Shown here piece after piece: positions 26,218 through 37,476 of a stretch of 49,943 nucleotides of DNA. Positions within the stretch are counted from its first letter, which is position 1. Each line of letters opens with the position of its first letter. The stretch spans positions 1-49,943 of the forward strand of contig CALKNZ010000049.1 in the NCBI GenBank assembly GCA_938091995.1, given 5' to 3'. Under the pieces are notes generated by a model, which saw only the letters and a program-made list of their open reading frames with translations, was not told the DNA's origin and searched no databases. The stretch comes from an uncultured Luminiphilus sp. (GTDB lineage Bacteria; Pseudomonadota; Gammaproteobacteria; Pseudomonadales; Halieaceae). Made by a program: the position numbers and the translations under genes.

Positions 26218-27317
26218 TAATCTAGGCTCACTAGGGCACCACTCATTGATAAAAAACTCAATAATTCTGGGTGCACTGATGCGAGCTCTTCGGGGGTCAA
26301 AGTTTCGTCACTGCAAAGGCGCTCAAGCACCGTTTGTGAGGCAATTGGCACGCGAAGCATCTCGCCGTTTGCATAGACGCAGCATTGATCATCTATCGCT
26401 TGCCAGGCTAGCCGTGCGCCTGTATGCAGACACAGAGCCCGGGCATGTTCGTGGGGAGGAGGGGCGCACTCACCGTTTTCGGTAACAACTTCTCCTAGCC
26501 ATGAACCATCATCCAAGGCTGCCATACTATTTTGGATCGCTTCACGGGCATTGTCCCAATGAGCTGAGGTTATCTCCCCCGGGCGCGGTGGGTTTGTCAC
26601 TGAAGCGCGATCCTCAAGCAGCAATTCAGGATCGAGACCTTCAAGAGTTTTGTCCGTCCATCGCGCCAGTAGTGCCGCGATAGCAGGCGCTCGGAACCCC
26701 AAGGAGTAGGTCATGCAGGGGGTTTCAGCGATTCCCCAATGGGCCATGCCCGGGGGCACATAAAGCACATCACCGGCTTCCAGGACATACTCTTGTGAGG
26801 TTTCAAAGTTTTGCAGCAGGTTAAGATCTTCGTGTTTGATTCGAGGCGTATCATCATCGCACCATTCACCGAGCCGCCATTTTCTGCGCCCCGTCCCCTG
26901 CACTAAAAACACGTCGTAGCGATCAAAGTGGGGGCCCACGCCGCCCTCTGTGACCGCATAACTGACCATGATATCGTCGAAGCGCCACTGAGGTAAAAAC
27001 CGCAAGCACTGCTTAAGGGAGGCTACCTCAGGAACCCAGCTATCAACGCCATTAACCAATAAAGTCCAGTCGTCTGAACGTTGGAAATCTGTGGGAATTA
27101 GGGGCCCCTGTTTCAACGCCCAGCCGTTTTTTGACTTGCTGATCAGACGACTATCTGCGTCGTCCTCAAGTGCCAAGCCTCCTAGCTCTTCGGGGCTTAG
27201 CGGCGACTGCCAGTTAGGCAATGCACCCTTTATCAGTAGCGGGTGACGCTGCCAGTAGCACTCAAGGAACTCTTGCTCATCAAATTGAAAGGTTAGCAGT
27301 GACTTAGACACGCTCAA
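26217..27317 (-). CDS. roxA: 50S ribosomal protein L16 arginine hydroxylase (JmjC/cupin)
   Basis: A 366-residue protein of the YcfD/RoxA group of 2-oxoglutarate/Fe(II) oxygenases, which hydroxylate an arginine of ribosomal protein L16. The iron triad is H130-x-D132 and H193, in GPHFDRYDVF and PPGMAHWGIA. The N-terminal YWQRHPLLIKGA block is characteristic, and a winged-helix-like C-terminal part follows (about 290-366). The frame begins at TTG 27317; GTG 27311 is equally possible because GGTGA lies seven bases before it. The gene starts 7 nt after purB ends and is followed by the coupled DUF7931-like gene. Confidence 0.88.
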   Translation of the reverse strand: MSVSKSLLTFQFDEQEFLECYWQRHPLLIKGALPNWQSPLSPEELGGLALEDDADSRLISKSKNGWALKQGPLIPTDFQRSDDWTLLVNGVDSWVPEVASLKQCLRFLPQWRFDDIMVSYAVTEGGVGPHFDRYDVFLVQGTGRRKWRLGEWCDDDTPRIKHEDLNLLQNFETSQEYVLEAGDVLYVPPGMAHWGIAETPCMTYSLGFRAPAIAALLARWTDKTLEGLDPELLLEDRASVTNPPRPGEITSAHWDNAREAIQNSMAALDDGSWLGEVVTENGECAPPPHEHARALCLHTGARLAWQAIDDQCCVYANGEMLRVPIASQTVLERLCSDETLTPEELASVHPELLSFLSMSGALVSLD

Positions 27318-27324
27318 TTCACCA

Positions 27325-28710
<1,386 letters not shown>

Positions 28711-28735
28711 TCATCAGTCTTAACTATTGAGGCCA

Positions 28736-29374
28736 CTAGCGAATACCGACTTCTCGGCATAACTCCAGAGCCGTTGTTCGAATACGTCCTCGCTGAAACG
28801 TGAGTTTCCAGCGGCGTCCGCCTAGTTGACGCCACAAAAAAGCAGACCTCACCCCGGCTAGTAGTAAAGCACGAATGATTTCAGCATTGCCCTCGTTCTG
28901 TAGGTGTTGAGCGCTGCCCATAATTTTGATTCGGAAGGATAGGGTGCTCAGAGTATCTGAGTAGACCGCCGCAACGCTGTGGCAAATTTCTTTTGCTTGA
29001 GAGCTGAAGTGTGCCGCTTTGTAGCTCGAGTGCTGTAATCGGTTGTGGACAATCTCTTGTAAATCGCTGCGAGCGGCAAATTTCCCTTCAAGATGCAGGA
29101 TGGATAAAAAATAGCGCATCATTGTGCCTGCCGTTTCATCGTCCCCGGGGGCGAGCCCCGCTGCTAAGTTCTGCAGGCCCAATTTAATACCTTGGATGTT
29201 GCCAAAGACGCCTTCAACATCTTCAGCGTCGAAACTAAACAAGGAATGCAACGAGGCCTCTAAATATTCTACAGGATAGGTGCCTGTGCGAGATAATTGG
29301 TCGACAATTCTCGCCGCTTGAGCAACACCTGCAAGGGCTAGGGTCTGCTCTTTAAGCAAATTAGGTTTGCTCAT
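28736..29374 (-). CDS. hflD: High-frequency lysogenization protein HflD homolog
   Basis: A 212-residue, mainly helical protein. The opening ([18 protein letters not shown]) and the late segment [34 protein letters not shown] match HflD, a peripheral membrane protein that in E. coli binds the lambda CII activator; its housekeeping role is not settled. The ATG overlaps the mnmA stop by 4 nt and purB follows, the same order as in E. coli. Confidence 0.92.
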   Translation of the reverse strand: MSKPNLLKEQTLALAGVAQAARIVDQLSRTGTYPVEYLEASLHSLFSFDAEDVEGVFGNIQGIKLGLQNLAAGLAPGDDETAGTMMRYFLSILHLEGKFAARSDLQEIVHNRLQHSSYKAAHFSSQAKEICHSVAAVYSDTLSTLSFRIKIMGSAQHLQNEGNAEIIRALLLAGVRSAFLWRQLGGRRWKLTFQRGRIRTTALELCREVGIR

Positions 29375-30462
29375 AGCGCGCTCTCAATAATGCCGCCACC
29401 GAGGCAGGTATCGTTATCGTAGAACACGACCGATTGCCCTGGGGTGATGGCACGTTGTGGAAAATCAAATTGAACAAGAAAGCCGGTATCGGTCGCTGAA
29501 ACGACGCAACTCTGATCCGATTGGCGATAGCGCACTTTTGCGTTGCACTGCAGCGGTAAATTAGGGGGGCTGCCCGAAATCCAAAACAAGTTCTCGGCGT
29601 GAAGCGTGCTCTTGAAAAGCTTGGGATGGTCATTTCCCTGAGCAATAACAAGAGCGTTGCGTTCGATGTTTTTCTCCACGACATACCAGGGCGCCGGGTT
29701 ACGGTCGGCTAGGCCGCCAATACCTAATCCCTGTCGCTGTCCAATGGTGTGGTACATCAGCCCCTGATGCTCTCCCAGGGCTTGGCCGTCAATATCTTCG
29801 ATAACACCCGGTTGCGCAGGTAAGTATTGCTGAAGGAAGTCTGTGAAGCGCCTTTCGCCAATAAAGCAGATTCCTGTAGAGTCTTTCTTGCGCGCAGTGC
29901 TTAACCCAGCCTGTTCGGCAATCTGCCGGACTTCGGGCTTGGCTAGACCTCCAACGGGGAACAGACTGCGTGACAGCTCCTGATGGCCTACTTGATGTAA
30001 AAAATAGCTTTGATCTTTGTCCGCATCCAAGCCTTTTAGCAGTGCGGTCTGTTCTTTAGAGTCATCGCGTTGAACGTAATGACCGGTAGCGATGAAATCG
30101 GCACCCAAATCCGTAGCGTAGTCTAAAAACGCCCGAAACTTTATCTCACGGTTACAGAGAATATCTGGATTCGGCGTGCGACCACTTTGATATTCCGCAA
30201 GAAAGTGTTCGAAAACACCGTCCCAATATTCAGCGGCGAAATTTGCGCTGTGCAGTTTTATACCCAGAGCGTCAGCAACGGCTTGGGCATCTGCAAGATC
30301 TTCTTTTGCCGTGCAGTACTCTGTGCCGTCGTCCTCCTCCCAGTTTTTCATGAACAGGCCTTCGACACGATACCCCTGATCTCTGAGCAACAGCGCTGCA
30401 ACGGAAGAGTCCACTCCGCCGGACATCCCAACAATGACGGTGCTCGTACTGGAATTGTTCAT
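29371..30462 (-). CDS. mnmA: tRNA-specific 2-thiouridylase MnmA
   Basis: A 363-residue enzyme that thiolates U34 of tRNA Lys, Glu and Gln. The ATP-binding PP-loop SGGVDSS is at 14-20, the catalytic cysteines lie in [12 protein letters not shown] and [12 protein letters not shown], and [11 protein letters not shown] is typical. The open frame extends 73 codons upstream, but that part overlaps nudJ in another frame and has no MnmA similarity. ATG 30462, four bases after the nudJ stop, is the natural start. Confidence 0.96.
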   Translation of the reverse strand: MNNSSTSTVIVGMSGGVDSSVAALLLRDQGYRVEGLFMKNWEEDDGTEYCTAKEDLADAQAVADALGIKLHSANFAAEYWDGVFEHFLAEYQSGRTPNPDILCNREIKFRAFLDYATDLGADFIATGHYVQRDDSKEQTALLKGLDADKDQSYFLHQVGHQELSRSLFPVGGLAKPEVRQIAEQAGLSTARKKDSTGICFIGERRFTDFLQQYLPAQPGVIEDIDGQALGEHQGLMYHTIGQRQGLGIGGLADRNPAPWYVVEKNIERNALVIAQGNDHPKLFKSTLHAENLFWISGSPPNLPLQCNAKVRYRQSDQSCVVSATDTGFLVQFDFPQRAITPGQSVVFYDNDTCLGGGIIESAL

Positions 30463-30466
30463 AAAT

Positions 30467-30919
30467 TCAGTATTCTGTGATGAGTGAAAGCGGTGCACAT
30501 AAACCCGCTCGGTGTTGGTGCAGCACTTTAAGTACCAGGTGACTTCTATGGATTGGCACAAGACGCTCAATTTCATCAAAGCCCATCCAGCAAGCGCTAA
30601 TGATACCGTCATCAAGGTCTCGGTCGCTATGCTCCAATAAAGCAGTGCAGAGAAACGTATGGCGCAGATAGGTAATGCCATTGTTCGCGGTTAGCATAGC
30701 CACTCCAAGATACCCCGTCACCTCGACCTCCCAGCGCGTCTCTTCGAGTACCTCTCGGCGGACAGCGTCGAAAAGGGACTCACCTTGCTCGAGGTGTCCT
30801 GCCGGCTGATTGAGTACAGGGCCTTCAGTACCTAATGGGTGCTCTTCAACCATGAGGTAGTTGCCATTCTTATAAACCACGGCGGCAACGGTGACATTAG
30901 GTCGCCATCGTGTATTCAT
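30467..30919 (-). CDS. nudJ: NUDIX hydrolase NudJ
   Basis: A 150-residue NUDIX protein. The catalytic box starts at G41 (GHLEQGE) and continues with RREVLEE60. E. coli NudJ hydrolyses nucleoside di- and triphosphates and HMP-PP. The start [23 protein letters not shown] is the family pattern and selects ATG 30919, which overlaps the rluE stop (ATGA). The 20-residue upstream extension of the frame falls inside rluE. Its place between rluE and mnmA matches E. coli. Confidence 0.92.
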   Translation of the reverse strand: MNTRWRPNVTVAAVVYKNGNYLMVEEHPLGTEGPVLNQPAGHLEQGESLFDAVRREVLEETRWEVEVTGYLGVAMLTANNGITYLRHTFLCTALLEHSDRDLDDGIISACWMGFDEIERLVPIHRSHLVLKVLHQHRAGLCAPLSLITEY

Positions 30920-31476
30920 TGCTTGCACACTGCAGATTGCCTCACAAACTGTCCCGGTTTTAAGTTTCCAAGTTGCCAAGCCCCAATGGCAATGCGAACC
31001 AGCCTAAGTGTCGGTAAACCGATCGCCGCAGTCATGCGTCGGACTTGACGATTACGTCCTTCCTGAATTGAAATTTCCAACCAAGCGGTGGGTATTTTCG
31101 CGCGAAACCGGACCGGGGGCGATCTGTCCCACAGATCGGGAGGATCAATGACTCTCACTTTGGCAGGTTTGGTTCGTCCGTCGTTTAACGTCAGTCCTGA
31201 AGCGAATTGGTCGAGGGCTTCCTGTATGGGGGCACCTTCAACCTGAGCCCAGTAGGTTTTCCACAATTTAAACTTTGGATTCGCAATTTGCTGTTGTAAC
31301 TTGCCATCGTTTGTCAGCAGTGTGAGGCCTTCCGAATCATAATCAAGTCGCCCGGCAACGCGGAATTCGGGCGCTGATAATAAATTACCGAGGGTTTGCC
31401 TAGGCGGATTGTTATCCCGATCAGTGAATTGGCTAAGAACTCGAAAGGGCTTATTCAGTAGAATAATGTCCGACAA
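30916..31476 (-). CDS. rluE: 23S rRNA pseudouridine synthase RluE (U2457 type)
   Basis: A 186-residue pseudouridine synthase of the RsuA/RluE group without the N-terminal S4 domain, as in E. coli RluE. It opens with IILLNKPFRVLSQFTD, has the catalytic-aspartate motif GRLDYDSEGL, and the LEISIQEGRNRQVRRM block. The open frame begins at TTG 31542, but a strong AGGAGG site lies eight bases before TTG 31476, and this start leads directly into the conserved domain. It is divergent from icd, as in E. coli. Confidence 0.9.
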   Translation of the reverse strand: MSDIILLNKPFRVLSQFTDRDNNPPRQTLGNLLSAPEFRVAGRLDYDSEGLTLLTNDGKLQQQIANPKFKLWKTYWAQVEGAPIQEALDQFASGLTLNDGRTKPAKVRVIDPPDLWDRSPPVRFRAKIPTAWLEISIQEGRNRQVRRMTAAIGLPTLRLVRIAIGAWQLGNLKPGQFVRQSAVCKQ

Positions 31477-31490
31477 TCCCAGTTCCTCCT
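31474..31490 (-). promoter_or_regulatory. Strong Shine-Dalgarno site deciding the rluE start
   Basis: On the minus strand AGGAGG (31490-31485) is followed after eight bases by TTG (31476-31474). This consensus site makes the downstream TTG a better start than the upstream TTG at 31542. Confidence 0.65.
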
Positions 31491-31671
31491 GATTAATGTT
31501 AGACTCGCGCACCGGGGGAGATGGTCTGGGACCATCATCCAAAAGCGTTCCAGTAGTGTGACATAGGGTCAGAGGCTCCGACTAACGGCGCCCAGCCGGA
31601 GGTCGTCGCAGCAAATTGGAACGGAATCCATCGAAATACCTGAACTAAATTAAAAATAGGATTCTCGCAAT

Positions 31672-32925
31672 ATGTCATATAAGCACATCAAGGTTCCAGA
31701 AACCGGGGACGTCATTACAGTCAATGAGGATAACAGCCTGACTGTGCCCGATAAGCCTATCATTCCTTATATTGAAGGTGACGGCATCGGCGTTGATATC
31801 ACGCCCGTCATGATTGATGTCGTTAACTCAGCGGTTGAAAAGGCCTACGGCGGGCAAAAGGCCATCTCGTGGATGGAAATTTACACCGGAGAAAAAGCCG
31901 CCGAGTTGTATGAAGGCGACTGGTTTCCCGAGGAAACACTCGAAGCCATCAAAACATATGCAGTAGCGATTAAGGGGCCTCTGACAACGCCTGTAGGTGG
32001 GGGCTTTCGTTCTTTAAATGTGGCACTGCGCCAAGAGCTGGATCTTTACACCTGTCTTCGTCCGGTTCGCTGGTTCGAAGGTGTGCCATCACCTGTGCGT
32101 CGACCCGAAGACTGCAACATGGTGATCTTTCGTGAAAATTCTGAAGATATTTATGCGGGTATCGAGTATCAGGCAGGGACGCCTGAGGCACAAAAAGTGG
32201 TCGACTTCATTATCAATGAGATGGGCGCTACAAAAATTCGTTTTCCCCAGAACGTAGGCATTGGCATTAAGCCAGTTTCTTCGGAGGGTACAAAGCGGTT
32301 GGTTCGTAAAGCCATTCAATACGCGATTGATCAAAACCTGCCCTCGGTAACCTTGGTACACAAGGGCAACATTATGAAATTTACGGAAGGGGCTTTCCGT
32401 GACTGGGGCTATGAGCTTGCTCAGGAAGAGTTCGGCGGTCAGTTGGTCGATGGTGGGCCTTGGGTTGAAATTAAAAATCCCATCAGCGGTGACCCAATTA
32501 TCATCAAAGATGTCATTGCTGACGCCATGTTGCAGCAGGTCTTAACCCGTCCCAAAGAATACAGTGTCGTCGCAACACTGAATCTCAATGGTGATTATCT
32601 TTCCGACGCTTTGGCGGCTCAGGTTGGTGGTATTGGAATCGCCCCAGGAGCGAATCTGTCAGACACCGTTGCTTTGTTTGAAGCCACTCACGGAACAGCG
32701 CCTAAGTACGCTGGGCAGGACAAGGTTAACCCTGGATCTTTGATTTTGTCGGCTGAAATGATGATGCGGCATTTGGGTTGGAACGAAGCCGCAGATCTTA
32801 TCGTCGATGGTATGAATGGTGCGATTCAAGCTAAAACGGTGACTTACGACTTTGAGAGGCTCATGGAAGGCGCGACCCTAGTCTCATGCTCGGACTTCGG
32901 AAAAGCTATCATAAAGGCAATGTAA
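31672..32925 (+). CDS. icd: Isocitrate dehydrogenase, NADP-dependent
   Basis: A 417-residue enzyme converting isocitrate to 2-oxoglutarate in the TCA cycle. [15 protein letters not shown] near the start, and S114 in [18 protein letters not shown] (the serine phosphorylated by AceK in enteric bacteria), identify the E. coli-type enzyme of nearly identical length (416). The C-terminal [30 protein letters not shown] contains the cofactor-binding region. AGGA precedes the ATG. A strong terminator follows. Succinyl-CoA from the 14.3-22.5 kb operon enters the same cycle one step downstream of this enzyme's product. Confidence 0.97.
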   Translation: MSYKHIKVPETGDVITVNEDNSLTVPDKPIIPYIEGDGIGVDITPVMIDVVNSAVEKAYGGQKAISWMEIYTGEKAAELYEGDWFPEETLEAIKTYAVAIKGPLTTPVGGGFRSLNVALRQELDLYTCLRPVRWFEGVPSPVRRPEDCNMVIFRENSEDIYAGIEYQAGTPEAQKVVDFIINEMGATKIRFPQNVGIGIKPVSSEGTKRLVRKAIQYAIDQNLPSVTLVHKGNIMKFTEGAFRDWGYELAQEEFGGQLVDGGPWVEIKNPISGDPIIIKDVIADAMLQQVLTRPKEYSVVATLNLNGDYLSDALAAQVGGIGIAPGANLSDTVALFEATHGTAPKYAGQDKVNPGSLILSAEMMMRHLGWNEAADLIVDGMNGAIQAKTVTYDFERLMEGATLVSCSDFGKAIIKAM

Positions 32926-32943
32926 GTGTCTGTTTTTAATATT

Positions 32944-32970
32944 AAAAGCCTGCCATGCAGGCTTTTTTTT
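32944..32970 (+). terminator. Rho-independent terminator of icd
   Basis: AAAAGCCTGC (32944-32953), loop CAT, then GCAGGCTTTT (32957-32966) form a perfect 10-bp stem followed by further T residues, 19 bases after the icd stop. This is the clearest terminator in the window. Confidence 0.93.
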
Positions 32971-33554
32971 AGCCCGTGCATCTGTGCGGTCAGCCATTGA
33001 CACGGGCATCGCTGAGCCTTGGTCCGATTTAACGCTATCAAGACAAGCCTTTAAGCAAAGGAATTGCACAAACGTTGCCGCAGGTCTGCTGGGACGCGCC
33101 TGACGGCGCTGGAAAAATCCTTATCAATATCTGGACAGCACTTAGCTGCACTTTTACGTCAGCTGGACGGTTAACCCCATTCCCCTCAACTTTAAGGGTA
33201 AACCGCAGGGCTACAGAGATCGTAGGTATAGGTAAGGCAAAATACACAAGCGTCCTCTGGGATCTTTTAAGGATTATCCCGGGTTTTTGGGCATTTTCGG
33301 CAGCGAAGATACTCAGATAATACTCAGCTAGTACCGAGGTAAAAAGAAACACTACAAGCAATGTTAAGGGTCTTGGGCCAACCATGCGGTGAACCTTTAC
33401 CCATCCGCGTGCCGGCTCTGAGTATGCCTGGGGCGTCACGAAATGAGGGCGATGCACCATTAGGTGATGTGATTCGTATGACCGCTACTGGGTGGCTGAG
33501 AGTCAGCTAGCTCAGGGTTTTCCACACTGATGATGTGGCTAATTTTTTTCTTTA
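32971..33554. other. Gap between icd terminator and clpS
   Basis: About 580 bases with no strongly supported gene. The weak minus-strand frame 33038-33385 is the only coding candidate. TATACT at 33561-33566 just inside the annotated clpS frame could be a -10 element, which would favour a later clpS start. No tRNA or repeat is visible. Confidence 0.5.
33038..33385 (-). CDS. Possible small exported or membrane-anchored protein, unknown
   Basis: An open frame of 115 residues from ATG 33385, which has an AAAGG-like site about ten bases upstream; the frame itself opens further back at 33460. The N-terminus (MVGPRPLTLLVVFLFTSVLA) looks like a signal peptide or anchor, followed by about 90 residues with no motif I recognise and a C-terminal TCGNVC pair of cysteines. 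In pseudomonads this gap between icd and clpS-clpA usually contains cspD; no cold-shock domain is present on either strand. It could be a real lineage-specific gene or a chance frame. Confidence 0.4.
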   Translation of the reverse strand: MVGPRPLTLLVVFLFTSVLAEYYLSIFAAENAQKPGIILKRSQRTLVYFALPIPTISVALRFTLKVEGNGVNRPADVKVQLSAVQILIRIFPAPSGASQQTCGNVCAIPLLKGLS

Positions 33555-33938
33555 ATGACATATACTCTTGGAATGATGACGAAAATGCATAACTGGTCGA
33601 TGGGTCCTCCGGACAAACCCGGACAGGATGGTGAGGGCGATTTGGCCGTAGCGCCAGCAAAACCGAAGCTAAAGCGGCCACCGCTGTTTCAGGTGGTATT
33701 GATGAACGATGACTACACCCCAATGGAATTCGTGGTCGAAATATTAGAGTCCTATTTCAACTTGGGACGGGAGCAGGCGACACAAATCATGCTCATGGTC
33801 CACACCAAGGGTAAAGGAGTGTGCGGTGTCTATCCTCGCGATATCGCCGAGACTAAGGCGACGCAGGTGAATACCTATGCCAGAGACAGCGGACATCCGC
33901 TACTGTGTGAAGTTGAACCGACCGATGACGAGAATTAG
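33555..33938 (+). CDS. clpS: ATP-dependent Clp protease adaptor ClpS
   Basis: A 127-residue N-recognin that binds destabilising N-terminal residues and hands substrates to ClpA. The core after residue 36 carries [31 protein letters not shown] and [23 protein letters not shown], the binding-pocket and ClpA-contact surfaces. The frame has several possible ATGs (33555, 33573, 33576, 33585); none has a convincing ribosome-binding site, so the first 10 residues are uncertain. clpA follows after 12 nt. Confidence 0.95.
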   Translation: MTYTLGMMTKMHNWSMGPPDKPGQDGEGDLAVAPAKPKLKRPPLFQVVLMNDDYTPMEFVVEILESYFNLGREQATQIMLMVHTKGKGVCGVYPRDIAETKATQVNTYARDSGHPLLCEVEPTDDEN

Positions 33939-33950
33939 AGGTAACTGGGT

Positions 33951-36227
33951 ATGCTGAGTAAAGAGCTGGAAACCGTATTAAACGATGCCTTCAGAACGGC
34001 TCGTTCGCGTCGTCACGAGTTCATCACCGTCGAGCATCTTTTGCTCGCACTACTTGAAGATGCGGCTTCGTTAACCGTCATGACGGCTTGTAGCGTTGAT
34101 ATTGACGCACTGCGGGGCGATCTTGTTGAGTTTATCGATTCAACGACGCCGTTATTGGGGGATGAAGACGATGGTCGTGACACTCAGCCCACCTTGGGGT
34201 TTCAAAGGGTGTTGCAGCGGGCGGTATTTCATGTGCAAAGCTCAGGAAAAAGTGAGGTTACCGGCGCCAATATTTTAGTTGCAATTTTTTCTGAGCAAGA
34301 GTCGCAAGCGGTTTATTTTTTGAAAAGCCAGAACGTTTCACGGCTTGATGTGGTTAATTTTATTACTCACGGTATCGCTAAAGACGAAGAGTCTGAAGAG
34401 GGTGCTCGAGGCGAAGGGGAGTTGGGTGAGGAAGATCCTGCAGAGGCTTCGGATGCTCCCTTAGATACCTATGCGACAGACCTCAACGAGGAGGCAAAAT
34501 CGGGTCAGATTGATCCGCTAATTGGCCGTTTGGCTGAGGTGGAACGGGTTGCACAAATATTAGCGAGGCGACGTAAAAACAATCCTTTGTTAGTCGGTGA
34601 ATCTGGCGTGGGTAAAACAGCCATTGCCGAGGGACTCGCCAAGATGATTGTCGACGGTAATGTCCCTGAGACCCTACAGGGGGCCGTTGTGTATTCCTTG
34701 GATCTGGGTGCCTTGTTAGCAGGGACTAAGTATCGGGGCGATTTTGAGAAGCGCTTCAAAGGGCTGCTGGCCAACTTGAAAGAACGTGACAATGCGATTT
34801 TGTTTATTGATGAAATCCACACGATTATTGGTGCAGGTGCCGCATCTGGCGGTGTAATGGATGCTTCAAACCTACTTAAGCCGTTGCTCAGTTCGGGAAA
34901 AATGCGCTGTATAGGGTCAACAACTTACGCGGAATACCGGGGTATTTTCGACAAAGACAAGGCCCTTAGCCGACGGTTTCAAAAGATCGATGTGTTGGAG
35001 CCGTCTGTTGACGATGCCTACAAAATTCTTAAGGGGCTAAAGAGCCGATTCGAAGAACATCATGGACTGCGCTACAGCGACCGCGCTTTGCGAGTCGCGA
35101 CGGAAATGGCGGCGAGATACATTACCGACCGATTTCTACCCGATAAGGCGATCGACGTCATTGATGAGGCGGGTGCTTATCAGCAGTTATTGCCGGTGAG
35201 TAAGCGTAAAAAGGTTATTGGTGCCGGAGATATAGAATCAGTGGTTGCAAAAATAGCGCGAATTCCTCCAAAGACCGTGACTTCTGATGATCGAGATTTA
35301 TTGGAGAAGCTCGAATCCAACTTGCAAATGGTGGTTTTTGGGCAGGGCAAAGCAGTATCTCAACTTGTCGCGTCAATTAAGTTAGCACGAGCCGGGCTTC
35401 GTTCTGGAGACAAACCGATTGGCTCATTTTTATTGGCTGGGCCGACCGGTGTCGGTAAAACCGAGGTCACAAAACAATTAGCACTGCAGCTGGGGCTTGA
35501 ACTTACCCGATTCGACATGTCCGAATACATGGAGCGACATACCGTATCGAGGCTCATTGGAGCGCCGCCTGGCTACGTTGGTTTTGATCAAGGTGGGCTT
35601 CTTACCGATGCCGTGACGAAGCACCCTCATTCTGTGGTGCTATTGGATGAAGTTGAGAAAGCGCATCCTGAGGTATTCAATCTTTTATTGCAGGTCATGG
35701 ACCACGGCACACTGACTGACAACAACGGTCGCAAAGCCGATTTCCGCAATGTTATTTTGGTGATGACCACAAACGCAGGGGCGGAGAACGTCAGCCGACG
35801 ATCTATTGGGTTTACCCAGCAGGATCACAGCACCGATTCCCTAGAGGCCATTAACCGCATGTTTACGCCCGAGTTTCGAAACCGACTCGACGCGATTGTT
35901 CCCTTCGAGCCTTTAGGTGAGGACGTTATTCTTACTGTGGTCGATAAGTTTTTGACAGAACTGCAGGGACAGCTCGACGAAAAACGTGTGCAACTTGAGG
36001 TCGATGAAGAGGCTCGACTGTGGCTGGTAGAGAAAGGCTACGACCGAACGATGGGCGCTAGACCTATGGCCCGAGTGATTCAGGAACACATCAAGAAACC
36101 CCTAGCTGATATGGTGCTTTTTGGCGCGTTGAACAAAGGGGGGACGGCTTTAGTCACTTTGAAAGACGATCGCAGTGAGTTGGTTGTCAGTGTTGAAAGT
36201 GAGTCGGAAAACCCCGTAGAGGCCTGA
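33951..36227 (+). CDS. clpA: ATP-dependent Clp protease ATP-binding subunit ClpA
   Basis: A 758-residue AAA+ unfoldase, the same length as E. coli ClpA. It has a Clp-N double repeat (about 1-140), a first ATPase module with Walker A GESGVGKT (216-223), and a second with GPTGVGKT (497-504) plus LLDEVEKAHPEVFN. A linker rich in Glu (about 145-170) joins the N-domain. ClpA docks on ClpP, which is not in this window. The GAGGTAAC ribosome-binding region lies between clpS and clpA, and the two form an operon. Confidence 0.97.
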   Translation: MLSKELETVLNDAFRTARSRRHEFITVEHLLLALLEDAASLTVMTACSVDIDALRGDLVEFIDSTTPLLGDEDDGRDTQPTLGFQRVLQRAVFHVQSSGKSEVTGANILVAIFSEQESQAVYFLKSQNVSRLDVVNFITHGIAKDEESEEGARGEGELGEEDPAEASDAPLDTYATDLNEEAKSGQIDPLIGRLAEVERVAQILARRRKNNPLLVGESGVGKTAIAEGLAKMIVDGNVPETLQGAVVYSLDLGALLAGTKYRGDFEKRFKGLLANLKERDNAILFIDEIHTIIGAGAASGGVMDASNLLKPLLSSGKMRCIGSTTYAEYRGIFDKDKALSRRFQKIDVLEPSVDDAYKILKGLKSRFEEHHGLRYSDRALRVATEMAARYITDRFLPDKAIDVIDEAGAYQQLLPVSKRKKVIGAGDIESVVAKIARIPPKTVTSDDRDLLEKLESNLQMVVFGQGKAVSQLVASIKLARAGLRSGDKPIGSFLLAGPTGVGKTEVTKQLALQLGLELTRFDMSEYMERHTVSRLIGAPPGYVGFDQGGLLTDAVTKHPHSVVLLDEVEKAHPEVFNLLLQVMDHGTLTDNNGRKADFRNVILVMTTNAGAENVSRRSIGFTQQDHSTDSLEAINRMFTPEFRNRLDAIVPFEPLGEDVILTVVDKFLTELQGQLDEKRVQLEVDEEARLWLVEKGYDRTMGARPMARVIQEHIKKPLADMVLFGALNKGGTALVTLKDDRSELVVSVESESENPVEA

Positions 36228-36417
36228 GGAAGGTTTACTCATGCACTCTTGGGCGTTATGTAGGTGCCGATAACGGCCAGACCGGCGGTGTCACAGGACC
36301 TCTGCAGTTGACCTAGGGCGATCAGCGGCGAGTGTGCCGCGTCCTTAGAGGGGCGAGGCGCCCTGACTAAAATGGTTGCCACAAACCCTTGGTATTGAGC
36401 TGCGCAAAAGGTGCGCC

Positions 36418-36636
36418 TTACCGCTCTCGATAAGTGATGCGACCTTTAGTCAAATCGTAGGGCGTGACTTCAACCCGAACTTTGTCTCCCGTGAGAATGC
36501 GAATGTAGTTTTTGCGCATTTTCCCAGAGATGTGCGCGGTGACCACGTGGCCATTTTCTAATCGCACACGGAATGTGGTGTTGGGAAGGGTGTCAATAAT
36601 TTCCCCTTCCATTTCGATCTGATCTTCTTTGGCCAT
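36418..36636 (-). CDS. infA: Translation initiation factor IF-1
   Basis: A 72-residue S1-like OB-fold protein, the universal IF-1 length. [46 protein letters not shown] is nearly invariant in the family. It occupies the ribosomal A-site during initiation. It lies 66 nt downstream of bpt on the same strand; upstream on the minus strand TAAAGT (36678-36683 region) could be a weak -10. It is convergent with clpA across a 190-nt gap that contains no gene. Confidence 0.97.
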   Translation of the reverse strand: MAKEDQIEMEGEIIDTLPNTTFRVRLENGHVVTAHISGKMRKNYIRILTGDKVRVEVTPYDLTKGRITYRER

Positions 36637-36702
36637 TTATGTTGCCATCCAAAATGATTTGGGGCGCACTTTACCCGAAACTATCGCTCTTCAAAAGTGT
36701 TG

Positions 36703-37476
36703 CTAGGTAGGATTATCTACAAACCGCATGGGTACGCCGTGACTGATGTCAGTTTGGAAGGCTGTCGCTTGTGGAATTTGCCAATTCCCCCCTCGAAATA
36801 ACTCCATGGGCTGGAATCGCGATTTGTAGCTCATCTTGTCACAGTTGGTTATCCAATAACCGAGGTATACGTAATCGAGCTGAGCTTGCCTCATTAGGTC
36901 AATCTGAAACAGTACGGCATAAGTGCCAAGGCTTCTTGCCTCATACTCTGGATCATAAAAAGTATAAATGGCGGAGAGCCCATCGAGCATTTGGTCTGCG
37001 ACAACGACGGCAATCAGCCGATCATCTTCGTAAAAACGAAAATAACGTGTACATCCCAGCCCATTGTTTAAAAATGACCTGTACTGGTCTCGCTCTGGTG
37101 GAAACATATCACCATCGGCATGTCGCACACTGATATAACGTGCATAGAGTGCGTATGCCTCATCGTCATCGATAGCGTCTTCCTCCCGAACCACGAGATC
37201 TTGATTCCGACGCCAAACACGTTTTTGACTCTTGGAGCGATTAAACTCAGCGACAGGAACTCGGGACGGGACGCAAGCATTACATTGACTGCAATGCGGG
37301 CGATAAAGGTGGTCACCACTCCTTCGAAATCCCATCAGCGACAGCTGGGTATAGAGCGCTTGGGATAATGTCTGGCGCGGATCAATAAAAAGGGTCGTGG
37401 CTTCCTGATCAGCGAGATAGCTGCAGGCGTGGGGAAATGTCGTGTAGACACGAATATCACGCAATGATGCCGTCAT
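36703..37476 (-). CDS. bpt: Aspartate/glutamate leucyltransferase Bpt
   Basis: A 257-residue aminoacyl-tRNA-protein transferase of the arginyltransferase (ATE) fold. The bacterial Bpt form attaches Leu to N-terminal Asp or Glu. The N-terminal half holds the Cys-rich FRRSGDHLYRPHCSQCNACVPSRVPV segment and the C-terminal half the GNAT-like YFRFYEDDRLIAVVVAD and YLGYWI strands. ATG 37476 overlaps the aat stop (ATGA); an 18-codon upstream extension would run into aat and is rejected. Confidence 0.93.
   Translation of the reverse strand: MTASLRDIRVYTTFPHACSYLADQEATTLFIDPRQTLSQALYTQLSLMGFRRSGDHLYRPHCSQCNACVPSRVPVAEFNRSKSQKRVWRRNQDLVVREEDAIDDDEAYALYARYISVRHADGDMFPPERDQYRSFLNNGLGCTRYFRFYEDDRLIAVVVADQMLDGLSAIYTFYDPEYEARSLGTYAVLFQIDLMRQAQLDYVYLGYWITNCDKMSYKSRFQPMELFRGGNWQIPQATAFQTDISHGVPMRFVDNPT

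Noticed and set aside
25610-26485. 291-codon plus-strand open frame opposite the DUF7931-like gene and roxA
   Set aside because: It is Arg/Ser-rich with no domain, and is the shadow of two well-supported minus-strand genes.
30463-30681. 73-residue N-terminal extension of mnmA
   Set aside because: It overlaps nudJ in another frame and shows no similarity to MnmA, whose conserved N-terminus begins at ATG 30462.
36350-36420. GCGC-rich short hairpins between clpA and infA as terminators
   Set aside because: Stems of about five base pairs without T-tracts on either strand.
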